A stretch of 11,650 nt of DNA, from contig DGYJ01000098.1 in the NCBI GenBank assembly GCA_002396665.1, forward strand, positions 15,685 through 27,334. The letters are read 5' to 3'. This stretch comes from Bdellovibrionaceae bacterium UBA5009 (GTDB lineage: Bacteria > Bdellovibrionota > Bdellovibrionia > Bdellovibrionales > Bdellovibrionaceae). Position 1 is the stretch's first letter. Every line of letters begins with the position of its first letter. This document shows positions 1 through 7,073 of the stretch, one piece after another. The notes beneath the pieces are model-generated. The model saw only the letters and a list, made by a program, of their open reading frames with translations, made no database searches and was not told the DNA's origin. Both the position numbers and the translations under genes were made by a program.

Positions 1-93
1 GAAGTGCCCGTGCAAATGCCCAATCACACTCAAAGTCTGAGTGACGTCGCCAAAACTTGAAAATCGTATAACAAGGACTTTTTGAGGGTTCAT
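1..93 (-). CDS. GT9 / heptosyltransferase-like glycosyltransferase, N-terminal fragment (runs off left edge)
   Basis: Reading the minus strand from the ATG at 93-91 gives 31 uninterrupted codons to the window edge. The peptide begins MNPQKVLVIRFSSFGDVTQT and continues with a hydrophobic helix-like stretch ending in HLHGHF. The string VLVIRFSSFGDV is the usual start of glycosyltransferase family 9 (ADP-heptose:LPS heptosyltransferases such as WaaC/WaaF/WaaQ): a first beta strand, then the R-F-S-S-x-G-D loop. Family members transfer heptose to the lipopolysaccharide inner core on the cytoplasmic face of the inner membrane. Which acceptor this one uses cannot be told from 31 residues. It is divergent from the barrel/lipoprotein operon across a 119-bp gap. 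No strong Shine-Dalgarno precedes the ATG. The fragment is too short for most gene callers, but the motif match is specific. Confidence 0.8.
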   Translation of the reverse strand, partial: MNPQKVLVIRFSSFGDVTQTLSVIGHLHGHF

Positions 94-102
94 TCGACTG
101 TT

Positions 103-131
103 TTTGTACCAAAGTCAGCGAGAAATGTCAC
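103..131 (-). promoter_or_regulatory. Candidate sigma70-type promoter for the GT9 gene
   Basis: On the minus strand, GTGACA (131-126; 5 of 6 matches to TTGACA) is followed by exactly 17 bases and then TACAAA (108-103; 4 of 6 matches to TATAAT). Transcription would begin only a few bases before the ATG at 93, giving a nearly leaderless mRNA. That would fit the absence of a Shine-Dalgarno. It is a pattern match only, in a short AT-rich intergenic stretch. Confidence 0.3.
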
Positions 132-204
132 TTGTCTTAAAATGAGACACTCTTGCTCAATTTGAAGGCCTATGGGGGGCATGGTCTTTGATAATAAGAT
201 AGTT

Positions 205-209
205 GGAGG
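205..209 (+). promoter_or_regulatory. Shine-Dalgarno for the beta-barrel gene
   Basis: GGAGG stands 3 bases before the ATG at 213. The spacing is shorter than ideal, but it is the only strong purine-rich site in the region and it fixes the start directly in front of the signal peptide. Confidence 0.55.
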
Positions 210-212
210 ACT

Positions 213-1571
213 ATGGGAACCAAGGTCTTTTGGCATATTATTTTGCTTTTTGGCTTTCTGCCTACAGGTGTGGCCTTGGGTCAGACTTTGTCTTCAGAAC
301 TGAAGTTCCAGTCGGAATCCTTTATTAGTCCCTATTATGAGTCTTCTTCGTCAAATAATTTTCAATTTTTAAGACTTAATATTCGCAATGCTGAGCCTGA
401 AAAAGAAGCATTTCAAATGGATGTGAAGGGATTGTTTTCATTTAACTCGAGCTTGCTGAATAGCCTGAATGTGGGCCAATTGTACTATCAAAATGTTTCC
501 ACAGACCAAAGAACTTCTTTACTGATTGGTCGTAAAATGTGGAACTGGAGCGATTTGGATCGTCGCTGGGATTTAGGAATTTGGGAACCTGTCTTTAAAT
601 GGAATCCCTTGAGCCCAGAAAATCAAGGCCTTACGGGGTTATTTTGGGTTGTTGAAAATCAAAGTCTGCGATTGATGTTATTTGCGAGTCCCATTTTTTT
701 ACCAACTCAGGGTCCCCAATTTGAGATGAATGAGCAGGGGCAGTTCACTGAGGCCAATCCTTGGTATCGGACCCCGCCAAAATCTGTGAAGCTATTTTCA
801 AGTAATGATTCTGCCGATATTGAGTATCGAATTCAGAAACCCACAGAAAGCCAAGTTGTTATTCACAGCACCTATGCTGGTCAGGTGCAGTTTGGTGCAG
901 AAGAAGGTGTTAAAGCATCACTGGCTTACGCCTATAAGCCAATGAATCAATTGTTGCTGGCCTACGATGGAATTTTTAACGTTGCGAAGAATAAAGCAGA
1001 GGTCGATGTTTTGCCTTTTGTTCAATATCACAGCCTCACTTCTGCCGATCTTTCTTATCAAGTGGGTCGACTTCGTACTGGTGTGTCTGGCTTAAAAGAC
1101 AGTCCACAAAACAACTCCAATTTAGAATCCCACTGGACGAAGCCTGTCTTATCAACTGCAACGTCAGTGAGTCCTTATATTGATATTGATGGTGGAATGT
1201 TCGGTGGTTCAATTGCATATATTCAAGTGCAGGGTGGAGATATCGCTGAAGTTGGAAGTTTAGCAAACCCTGATCGAATGACATTGAATTCGACGTACCG
1301 ATTTAAAGAGGCCACTGATCTAGGGCTTCGGATGAGATATCGAATGGCAAAAAATAAGTATCTTGTCAGTCAAATTCATTGGACTCAAAGTGCAAAGAAT
1401 CAATTTGAACTGATCAAATGGTCGAACATGATGAAGTTTGCCAGATCTTGGAATGTTTTTGGTGAAGTTCAGTTGGTAAAAGCCGAAGAGCAATCTCTTT
1501 TGAATAGAAATGAAGTCGCAGAGTACGCTAACAATGATCGTATCATGATTGGGGCTGGTTATGTCTTTTAA
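213..1571 (+). CDS. Exported outer-membrane beta-barrel (porin-like) protein of unknown function
   Basis: The 452-residue product opens with a classical Sec signal peptide: Lys4, then a hydrophobic core of about residues 5-20, and an A-L-G signal peptidase I site that would cut after Gly23. The mature chain has no cysteine. It is made of alternating polar and hydrophobic stretches rich in aromatic residues (for example the QLLLAYDGIFNV region and the segments around residues 370-400). It ends in GAGYVF, with a C-terminal Phe preceded by alternating hydrophobics, which is the hallmark recognised by the BAM machinery. I therefore see an outer-membrane barrel. The substrate is not evident and I do not recognise a named family. 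The ATG at 213 is chosen because GGAGG lies at 205-209, a rather short 3-base spacing. It is the first gene of a four-gene run, and its last 11 bases overlap the ATG of the next gene. Confidence 0.75.
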   Translation: MGTKVFWHIILLFGFLPTGVALGQTLSSELKFQSESFISPYYESSSSNNFQFLRLNIRNAEPEKEAFQMDVKGLFSFNSSLLNSLNVGQLYYQNVSTDQRTSLLIGRKMWNWSDLDRRWDLGIWEPVFKWNPLSPENQGLTGLFWVVENQSLRLMLFASPIFLPTQGPQFEMNEQGQFTEANPWYRTPPKSVKLFSSNDSADIEYRIQKPTESQVVIHSTYAGQVQFGAEEGVKASLAYAYKPMNQLLLAYDGIFNVAKNKAEVDVLPFVQYHSLTSADLSYQVGRLRTGVSGLKDSPQNNSNLESHWTKPVLSTATSVSPYIDIDGGMFGGSIAYIQVQGGDIAEVGSLANPDRMTLNSTYRFKEATDLGLRMRYRMAKNKYLVSQIHWTQSAKNQFELIKWSNMMKFARSWNVFGEVQLVKAEEQSLLNRNEVAEYANNDRIMIGAGYVF

Positions 1572-3801
1572 TAACTGGCCAAACCGATTAGGGTCCAGAC
1601 TGTTGCTTTTGCTCTTTGCAACAGCCTTTACTTTGTCTTCATGTTCTGATTATCTCAAAGGCAAACCTAAAAACCAAGAGCAACTTGAGCTGAAGTCAAA
1701 TGAACTGGAATGTTTATCGACAAGCGACGAACTGATCAAAAGTTTATTTAATGAAACCGTTCAAAAGGAAAATATTTCTTCATTTTCAAGTTGCCTGCAA
1801 AAGTCTTTTCAACTGTTTTCTGAAAAAACCCGTGGAGCCGATGTGAGTGAGTACACGGCAGATGAGCTTTACAGTTTCTTTTCGAAATATCTGATTAAAA
1901 ATGAACACTTTCATATTGGCTTGATTCAAGCTGTTTTAAAGTTAAAAGCGGCTTTCATTGGAGGTTCAGACAAGTCCTTAACGAAAACAGAAATTCCAAA
2001 AATTAACCATTTGATCAAGGACCTTGAGACAGAGGCCATTTCCTTGCTACCAGTCTTACCAATTCTTAGTTTTTCTAAAGAAAAAGATACAGTCAGCGAA
2101 GCGGAAATTAAAAATGCCGTGGGATTATTGTACAAGTCCCTTGTTAAGTTGTTTGATCAGGTCGAGTTTGAAAAATCTAATTATTCTTTTGAAGATATGT
2201 CGCATCTTGTGAATTCGATTAGTCAATTCAGAGGAAAACCTAATTATGAAAATGAACTCGATTTAGCGCAGTCCATTTTGCAAATTTATTTTGGTTCACC
2301 GATGAGTTTAACTCGAAAAAAAGAGTGGTTTGAGTCCTTGCAAACTTCTGCTGAAATTTTCGAAGTTGGTCTTCGCTATTATTATTTTGTTTTCAAACAT
2401 GAATTAAATGCTAAAAACACATTAAGTGCTTTGTCGCATTTGCTTGTGGATGGGTTAAAAACAATTCAAAAAAGTTCTGCGATGAAGTACCAGGGACAAA
2501 TTCGTTGGACAGACTTAGATCATGTTATTGATCTGGTCTACATCTTAGATCCTCAGTTGATCGGTTTAAGCCGAGACACTTTGAAAGATATCTATAAGGT
2601 TGTCCTATCTCGCACAACACGCTTTGGACGAACCCAAATGTCCTTGGAGCCTGCCTTCCAAAGGGAGTCCCTTGAATTTTTAATGCGCGAGCTTGAAAAT
2701 TGGATCAGTAATCAGTCGCAAATTGATAAAGTCTTTGCCGGTGGTGATTCAGTGATAAGCACGCAATCATTTTTGTTAAAATCTCGCTCTGTCATGGGGA
2801 GTACAAATTTTCAATTCTTTAAAAACACAATTTCAAATGACCCAGCAGACCTATGGACTATTGATGCACTTCCATTCATTGGCTATCCAAGAGCAAACTT
2901 CAAAGTGAGCTGGCAAGGTCAAACCTATCAGAATTTAATTCGAACATTAAGTCGCTTGTTGATTTTAGGTTATGGCAACAGTGGAACGAATGGCAATTCA
3001 ACATCTGTTGAACTGACAGAGCAGGGCTTAACGGAATGGTTTAAAGAGTTTGATCGTCTTGGTCGAGAGCTTAAAATGTTCGACCCAAGGTCATTGAATG
3101 CAGGTTCGCGAAGTTTTAAAGAGGCCAACTTGTTTACTTTTAGTTCTGACGGAAAGGGAAATCTTTCAAGTCAAGAGACCTTCGAGTTTTTAAGTTTATT
3201 ATTTGGTGGTGGGACCGGAAACAGCGACCTGGTGACTCAATTAATGCATGATAAAAACTGTGAAGTAAATCAGCTGGATGTTTTTGGATATAAAAAATTA
3301 AAAGAAGAATGTTTTAAGAATAACTTTATTCAAAATTATTCCTTTTTGTTTAAAAATTTGCCAGATCAAGCGCTGTACTTTGCAAGTTTATCGAAAGAAC
3401 GCAAAAAAATATTTTTCGACGAGCTTTTGATGGCGTCGAGGACGTCAGATCCCCACGGGAAACTGATTGAAACGGCTGACGTTAGAACAATGGTTATGAT
3501 CTTGCTTTACAATGAATCTTTATTTGTCAAGTTTGATGCTGACCGTTCTAAAACTTTGTCCATCAAGGAGCTCGAGAATGCCTCAATCAGATTTTCTGGT
3601 TTCTTTAAAGAATTAAGTCCAATCAAAAGTGAAGCCTTCATTCGGGAATTGTTTATCTATGTCGTTTTCAAAGGCAAAAGACCAACGGCATCAGAGTTGT
3701 CATGGTTTAAAATTCAACGCATGACGGGATCTTATAAAACAGTTGATCGTTTGGATTTGATAAAAGTATTTGCAACTTTGAAGGAAGCATTAAAGAATTA
3801 G
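1561..3801 (+). CDS. Large lipoprotein with EF-hand-like calcium loops, function unknown
   Basis: With the ATG at 1561 the protein has 746 residues. A TTG at 1549 would add four residues, but the ATG gives a better signal peptide. Arg9 and Arg13 precede a run of leucines (14-18) and a lipobox L25-S-S-C28. Cys28 would be lipidated, and Ser at +2 predicts outer-membrane sorting by the Lol rule. The body is largely helical. Near the C-terminus, residues 659-670 form a canonical EF-hand loop, DADRSKTLSIKE, with acidic or oxygen ligands at positions 1, 3, 5, 7, 9 and 12. Residues 528-539, SSDGKGNLSSQE, form a second, degenerate loop. Apart from the lipid Cys there are four cysteines (51, 78, 567, 584), which could form two local disulfides. 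The gene overlaps the barrel gene by 11 bp and is followed after 3 bp by the MFS gene, so co-expression is likely. No enzymatic motif is seen, and I do not recognise a named family. Confidence 0.8.
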   Translation: MSFNNWPNRLGSRLLLLLFATAFTLSSCSDYLKGKPKNQEQLELKSNELECLSTSDELIKSLFNETVQKENISSFSSCLQKSFQLFSEKTRGADVSEYTADELYSFFSKYLIKNEHFHIGLIQAVLKLKAAFIGGSDKSLTKTEIPKINHLIKDLETEAISLLPVLPILSFSKEKDTVSEAEIKNAVGLLYKSLVKLFDQVEFEKSNYSFEDMSHLVNSISQFRGKPNYENELDLAQSILQIYFGSPMSLTRKKEWFESLQTSAEIFEVGLRYYYFVFKHELNAKNTLSALSHLLVDGLKTIQKSSAMKYQGQIRWTDLDHVIDLVYILDPQLIGLSRDTLKDIYKVVLSRTTRFGRTQMSLEPAFQRESLEFLMRELENWISNQSQIDKVFAGGDSVISTQSFLLKSRSVMGSTNFQFFKNTISNDPADLWTIDALPFIGYPRANFKVSWQGQTYQNLIRTLSRLLILGYGNSGTNGNSTSVELTEQGLTEWFKEFDRLGRELKMFDPRSLNAGSRSFKEANLFTFSSDGKGNLSSQETFEFLSLLFGGGTGNSDLVTQLMHDKNCEVNQLDVFGYKKLKEECFKNNFIQNYSFLFKNLPDQALYFASLSKERKKIFFDELLMASRTSDPHGKLIETADVRTMVMILLYNESLFVKFDADRSKTLSIKELENASIRFSGFFKELSPIKSEAFIRELFIYVVFKGKRPTASELSWFKIQRMTGSYKTVDRLDLIKVFATLKEALKN

Positions 3802-3804
3802 CCC

Positions 3805-4947
3805 ATGATTTGGGTCTATATCATCATTTCCTATCTTTCTTTATTCTGTTTGGGACTTTCAGATAATGTTCGAGGACCGCTTTATGTCGATATTTTAGAT
3901 CACTTTCAGCTGAGCAATTTTGTCGGGGCATGGATCTTTGCTGGAAGTTCATTACTAGCCATGTTCGCTAGTCTGATTGTGAAATACATCTTTCGCGCTT
4001 TGCATCCCTACAAAGTTTTGCAAGTGAGCATGGTTTTGATGGGCTCTGGTTTGATGATCATGGGATGGGCCCCAACGTTTTTATTTTTTATGTTGGGAAC
4101 AGTTTTTTTTGGTGTCAGTATTGGTTGGCTTGGGGTTTCGCAAAATTTTTTAGTTACAGTTGGAAGTTCCCATCACCAAAGATCCAGGGCCCTTTCGGGA
4201 TTGCACGCGATGTATGCGTCGGCCAGTCTAGGGGCTCCATTTGTTGTCACTTTGCTTTCAAAGACGGGGATGGCTTGGGGAACAATTTTAATTTTGGTAG
4301 GTTCCTTCTCTTTTGCTGTTTTTTTAATCTCACTGTTTATTCCGCACAAAAAATATTTTGCATCAACCCAGCCCCATTCAAAACAGGACAAGTTATCAAC
4401 TTCGTTTGATTTTAAAATGCTGAAGTTTGCATTTATATTAGGACTTTATGTTGTATCAGAGATTCTACTGAGTTCGCGTTTGGCTGCGCTTTTTCGTCTG
4501 GAGTATGGATCTAATTTGCAAGATTCGAGTTTTTATTTGATGTGTTTCTTTTTTGTCTTTTTGTTAGGAAGACTTTTGTTTTTATTCTTGAACGTCAGAT
4601 GGTCATTAAAAAAAGTATTAATCTGTTCACATATTCTGAATCTTCTTTTTTTTGTATTGGGTATTTTTGTAAGCCCATATTTTTTGCTTCTTTGCGGTTT
4701 GTCCATGGCCCCGTTTTATCCCATGGCCATATCCTTTTTGGCAGAGTCCTTTCCCTATAAAATTGGCCAAGCCATCACATGGAGCATGTCTATCCAATCC
4801 CTACTGATCGTGGTCATGCATTTACTTGTGGGTAAAATTACCGATTTGTATGGTTTAAAGTCTGCAATTGGGGTAGGGCTATTCTGTTGCTTTGTATCTT
4901 TTATTTTGCTGTTAAGTTTTGACTCTTCTGAAGGGAAGCCCCATTGA
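3805..4947 (+). CDS. MFS transporter, 12 transmembrane segments, FHS/fucose-permease-like
   Basis: The 380-residue protein has about twelve hydrophobic helices, near residues 3-19, 40-60, 72-88, 91-112, 130-152, 156-178, 205-222, 240-261, 268-290, 292-312, 322-342 and 349-370. A basic, polar central loop lies around 179-204. These are two six-helix halves, as in the major facilitator superfamily. In helix 1 the string GLSDNVRGPLYVDI resembles the G-x-x-D-x-x-x-G-P-L signature seen in FHS-type sugar permeases. SGLHAMYASASLGAP in helix 5 and GLSMAPFYPM in helix 10 also fit that group. At 380 residues it is compact for the family. It would act in the inner membrane as a secondary carrier; the substrate is unknown. 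It starts 3 bp after the lipoprotein stop without a strong Shine-Dalgarno, so translational coupling is likely. Its stop overlaps the next gene's TTG. Confidence 0.85.
   Translation: MIWVYIIISYLSLFCLGLSDNVRGPLYVDILDHFQLSNFVGAWIFAGSSLLAMFASLIVKYIFRALHPYKVLQVSMVLMGSGLMIMGWAPTFLFFMLGTVFFGVSIGWLGVSQNFLVTVGSSHHQRSRALSGLHAMYASASLGAPFVVTLLSKTGMAWGTILILVGSFSFAVFLISLFIPHKKYFASTQPHSKQDKLSTSFDFKMLKFAFILGLYVVSEILLSSRLAALFRLEYGSNLQDSSFYLMCFFFVFLLGRLLFLFLNVRWSLKKVLICSHILNLLFFVLGIFVSPYFLLLCGLSMAPFYPMAISFLAESFPYKIGQAITWSMSIQSLLIVVMHLLVGKITDLYGLKSAIGVGLFCCFVSFILLLSFDSSEGKPH
4931..4936 (+). promoter_or_regulatory. Shine-Dalgarno that supports a TTG start for the methyltransferase gene
   Basis: AAGGGA lies 7 bases before the TTG at 4944 and inside the end of the MFS gene. 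TTG and the MFS stop TGA share the four bases TTGA (4944-4947), a typical coupled arrangement. Confidence 0.55.
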
Positions 4948-6116
4948 TCAGTGACTTTTATTTAATTACGAACCCTGAACTTGTACAAGATTCGATTTCT
5001 GAGCTCAGCGAAGTTTTACCATTTTGTTTAACGAATTCTGGAAGACCCTGTGTTTTGAACGATATCGAGATCAAAGAAAATCTTGGCGGAATTGAGCTGC
5101 GAGCCCCAATAGAAATTGGTCTTCAGTTGAATCTTATGATGAAGACTGTAACAAGGGTTTTACTTCGACTTAAAACCTTTGAATGCCGAGAATTTTACAA
5201 TTTAGAAAAAGAATTAAAAAAAATCGATTTTGGATTTTTAGGGAAACAAAAATTTAAAGTCAGTTTAAATGTTTCCGCGACCCAGTCCAAACTTGGACAA
5301 GAGAAAAAAATTGAAGCCTGTGCTCAAAAAGTTTGGGGGGCAAATTTTCAATTTTCAGTACCAAGTGAATTTCAAATTTACATTCGAATTGAAAAAGATG
5401 TGGTCACTGTCAGTCTGGACACCTCTGGGGATCCTCTTTATCAACGTGGGGTGCTTGAAAAAAGAGGCCCTGCTCCGATCCGAGAAACTTTTGCCGCCCA
5501 TATGGTCAGGTGGATGACTTCTGATTTGTCTCTGCATGAAAAAAAATCCATTGTTTGGCTAGATCCCATGGCAGGTTCAGGCACATTGATCAGTGAAATT
5601 GCTGATCAAAACAAGAAGAATTTATCCCGTGCTTTTGCATTTGAAAAAATGAATTCTTTGCCTTTGGCTTTAAAAAACAAACAGTCATCAGCAGTGCAAA
5701 TTGGAAGTTCCATTGAAAATAAAAAGCTGATAGCCGCTGATATTTCGACAGAGGCTTTGCAATGGATGAAAAGCAATCTTAAAAATTTAATGAACGTTCA
5801 GTTTTTAACGAAGGATTTATTTGCAATTAAAGGCCGAGCTGATTATGGATTCAGTGATGATGAAAAACTTTTTATTATTGTGAATCCACCCTATGGACAT
5901 CGTCTTGAAATTGCAGACACATCAACTGGAACTGGTTTGCAATCTGTGCTGAAACAGATTTTTTTGTTAAAACCTGAACGTCTTGGCTTTTTAGCTCCAG
6001 AGGCGAATGCCAAACTTGAGTTTCCAGAATCCTACCAAATTCTATCCACCCACGCCTTTCGGAATGGGGGACTGCCAGTGGTGCTGACTATTTATCAAAA
6101 AAGGTCAGAGGCCTGA
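4944..6116 (+). CDS. THUMP-domain RlmL-type (COG0116-like) class I SAM-dependent RNA methyltransferase
   Basis: The 390-residue protein has the architecture of the RlmL/YpsC group, which makes N2-methylguanosine in 23S rRNA (E. coli RlmL: G2445). Residues about 1-60 are the ferredoxin-like N-terminal segment (FYLITNPELVQDSISEL), and about 65-165 are the THUMP RNA-binding domain. The linker contains LYQRGVLEKRGPAPIRETFA, equivalent to the family's QRGYR...APLRETLA. The Rossmann methyltransferase follows: motif I LDPMAGSGTLISEIA near 206-220 and the catalytic motif IV NPPYG near 315-319. It is a single methyltransferase module, unlike E. coli RlmL, which carries a second fused RlmK domain. It should act in the cytoplasm on pre-50S rRNA; the exact target base is inferred from the family only. 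It is the last gene of the run and overlaps the convergent RluA-like gene by 22 bp. Confidence 0.85.
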   Translation: MISDFYLITNPELVQDSISELSEVLPFCLTNSGRPCVLNDIEIKENLGGIELRAPIEIGLQLNLMMKTVTRVLLRLKTFECREFYNLEKELKKIDFGFLGKQKFKVSLNVSATQSKLGQEKKIEACAQKVWGANFQFSVPSEFQIYIRIEKDVVTVSLDTSGDPLYQRGVLEKRGPAPIRETFAAHMVRWMTSDLSLHEKKSIVWLDPMAGSGTLISEIADQNKKNLSRAFAFEKMNSLPLALKNKQSSAVQIGSSIENKKLIAADISTEALQWMKSNLKNLMNVQFLTKDLFAIKGRADYGFSDDEKLFIIVNPPYGHRLEIADTSTGTGLQSVLKQIFLLKPERLGFLAPEANAKLEFPESYQILSTHAFRNGGLPVVLTIYQKRSEA

Positions 6117-7015
6117 GCTGGGATTTCGTATTTTCCAGGGCTGAAGAAATTAGATTCGGGAAGTGAAATTTGCGATGACCAAAGGGCAATATTAAGTCTT
6201 TGATTTTTATCTGAAAGATTTTGCCCGCCGTAATCAATATCACCAAGAATGGGATGATTTTCAAATGACAATTGGGAACGAATTTGATGGGTTCTTCCTG
6301 TGAAAAGTTCAATTCTAAGTTCACTCCAGGTCGAAATATTAAATTCAGCAAGGGTCGTATTGTTTTGAATTGTGGATTGATCAGTGATTTCCAACTTGCA
6401 TTCTTGCCAGTCTGGATTTGGCGTTGATGAAAGAATTTTTGGAGCCCGTGGACTGGGTTGCATATAGTGGGTCCATTTTTGGCAGGCTTCGGGCCAGGGC
6501 AATGTCCATGCCGTGTATATTTTTTTTATTTTACGTTCTTGAAATGCTTGGTTGATAAAGGACTGGGCCGCTTTGTTTTTTGCTAAGATAAGAAGTCCAT
6601 GGGTTGGCAAATCTAAGCGATGAGTGATCAAAACTTCGTATCCAAGATTTTGTGAAAGAATTGTAACTATGTTTTCCTTATTGTTGTCGACCGTGGGATG
6701 GCAGGGGATGCCTGCTGGTTTATTAAGCAAAATGATGTTTTCGTTTTCAAAGACAATTCGAGATTGAAGATCAAGGCGATCAACATTGTATCTTCTGGGT
6801 TTGGTATGCCAACGAACATAGTCGCCCTTTTGCAGTTGAATGTTTTCATGGACCCGAATGTGATTCACATAACAGCAACCCATATCGATATATTCTTCTG
6901 CAGTGATGTTTTTAATTTGTGGGCTATTTTTTAAATAGGTCAGCAGGTCCACTGGACCTTCCGTCAGTTGATGTATGACGCCGTACTCAAAACCTCTTTG
7001 AATTAAACTACTCAT
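6095..7015 (-). CDS. RluA-family RNA pseudouridine synthase
   Basis: The 306-residue product shows the RluA fold in order. An S4-like N-terminal segment lies at about 23-75, followed by NKPAGIPCHP at 98-107 and the catalytic motif HRLDLPTHG at 132-140, with the nucleophilic aspartate at D135. After that come AKN at 145-147, KIYTAW at 165-170 and GRTHQIR at 240-246, then HPILGDIDYGG at 254-264. Such enzymes isomerise uridine to pseudouridine in rRNA or tRNA. The target site here is not predictable from sequence. The usual motif is HRLDxxTSG; here the serine is replaced by His139, which is unusual although the catalytic Asp is intact. The ATG at 7015-7013 lacks a strong Shine-Dalgarno. The gene is divergent from the DedA gene and ends inside the methyltransferase gene on the other strand. 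Confidence 0.9.
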   Translation of the reverse strand: MSSLIQRGFEYGVIHQLTEGPVDLLTYLKNSPQIKNITAEEYIDMGCCYVNHIRVHENIQLQKGDYVRWHTKPRRYNVDRLDLQSRIVFENENIILLNKPAGIPCHPTVDNNKENIVTILSQNLGYEVLITHRLDLPTHGLLILAKNKAAQSFINQAFQERKIKKIYTAWTLPWPEACQKWTHYMQPSPRAPKILSSTPNPDWQECKLEITDQSTIQNNTTLAEFNISTWSELRIELFTGRTHQIRSQLSFENHPILGDIDYGGQNLSDKNQRLNIALWSSQISLPESNFFSPGKYEIPAQASDLF

Positions 7016-7024
7016 CGCTTCATT

Positions 7025-7054
7025 TTAATAGCACAGCGTGACTTCACAGGGCAA
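7025..7054 (-). promoter_or_regulatory. Candidate extended -10 promoter for the RluA-like gene
   Basis: On the minus strand, TTGCCC (7054-7049) is followed by 18 bases and TATTAA (7030-7025), with TG one base upstream of the -10 as in extended -10 promoters. The start point would fall about three bases before the ATG at 7015. This is a weak-consensus pattern match in a 58-bp divergent gap. Confidence 0.25.
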
Positions 7055-7073
7055 CAGCACTAAAAATAATCAA

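Larger units (their letters stand above)
94..212. other. Divergent intergenic region upstream of the barrel/lipoprotein/MFS operon
   Basis: These 119 bp separate the GT9 gene from the barrel gene. On the plus strand a GATAAT string (190-195) could be a -10 element but has no -35 at 16-18 bp. The region also holds the candidate minus-strand promoter. I see no terminator and no obvious operator. Confidence 0.4.

Noticed and set aside
27..43. Perfect 6-bp inverted repeat CACTCA/TGAGTG with 5-base loop
   Set aside because: It lies within the GT9 coding sequence, has no T-run after it on either strand, and is short enough to be chance.
1..60. Plus-strand open frame ending at TGA 58-60, looking like the tail of an upstream gene
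   Set aside because: The same bases on the minus strand encode the specific N-terminal motif of GT9 glycosyltransferases, which explains the region better.
1549..1560. TTG at 1549 as the start of the lipoprotein gene
   Set aside because: The ATG at 1561 gives a normal-length lipoprotein signal and needs no rare start; the TTG has no better ribosome site.
4065..4409. Plus-strand 114-codon frame inside the MFS gene, and other overlapping frames in all genes
   Set aside because: They are out-of-frame shadows of well-supported proteins, with no domain and no ribosome site.
6095..6116. AGGCCT-centred dyad followed on the minus strand by CCTTTTTTGA, as a terminator
   Set aside because: The stem is about four pairs and it lies before the stop codon of the gene it would terminate.
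7038..7073. GTG at 7038 as the DedA start
   Set aside because: It adds 12 polar residues and leaves 22 bp to the divergent gene; neither start has a clear ribosome site, so it is not excluded.
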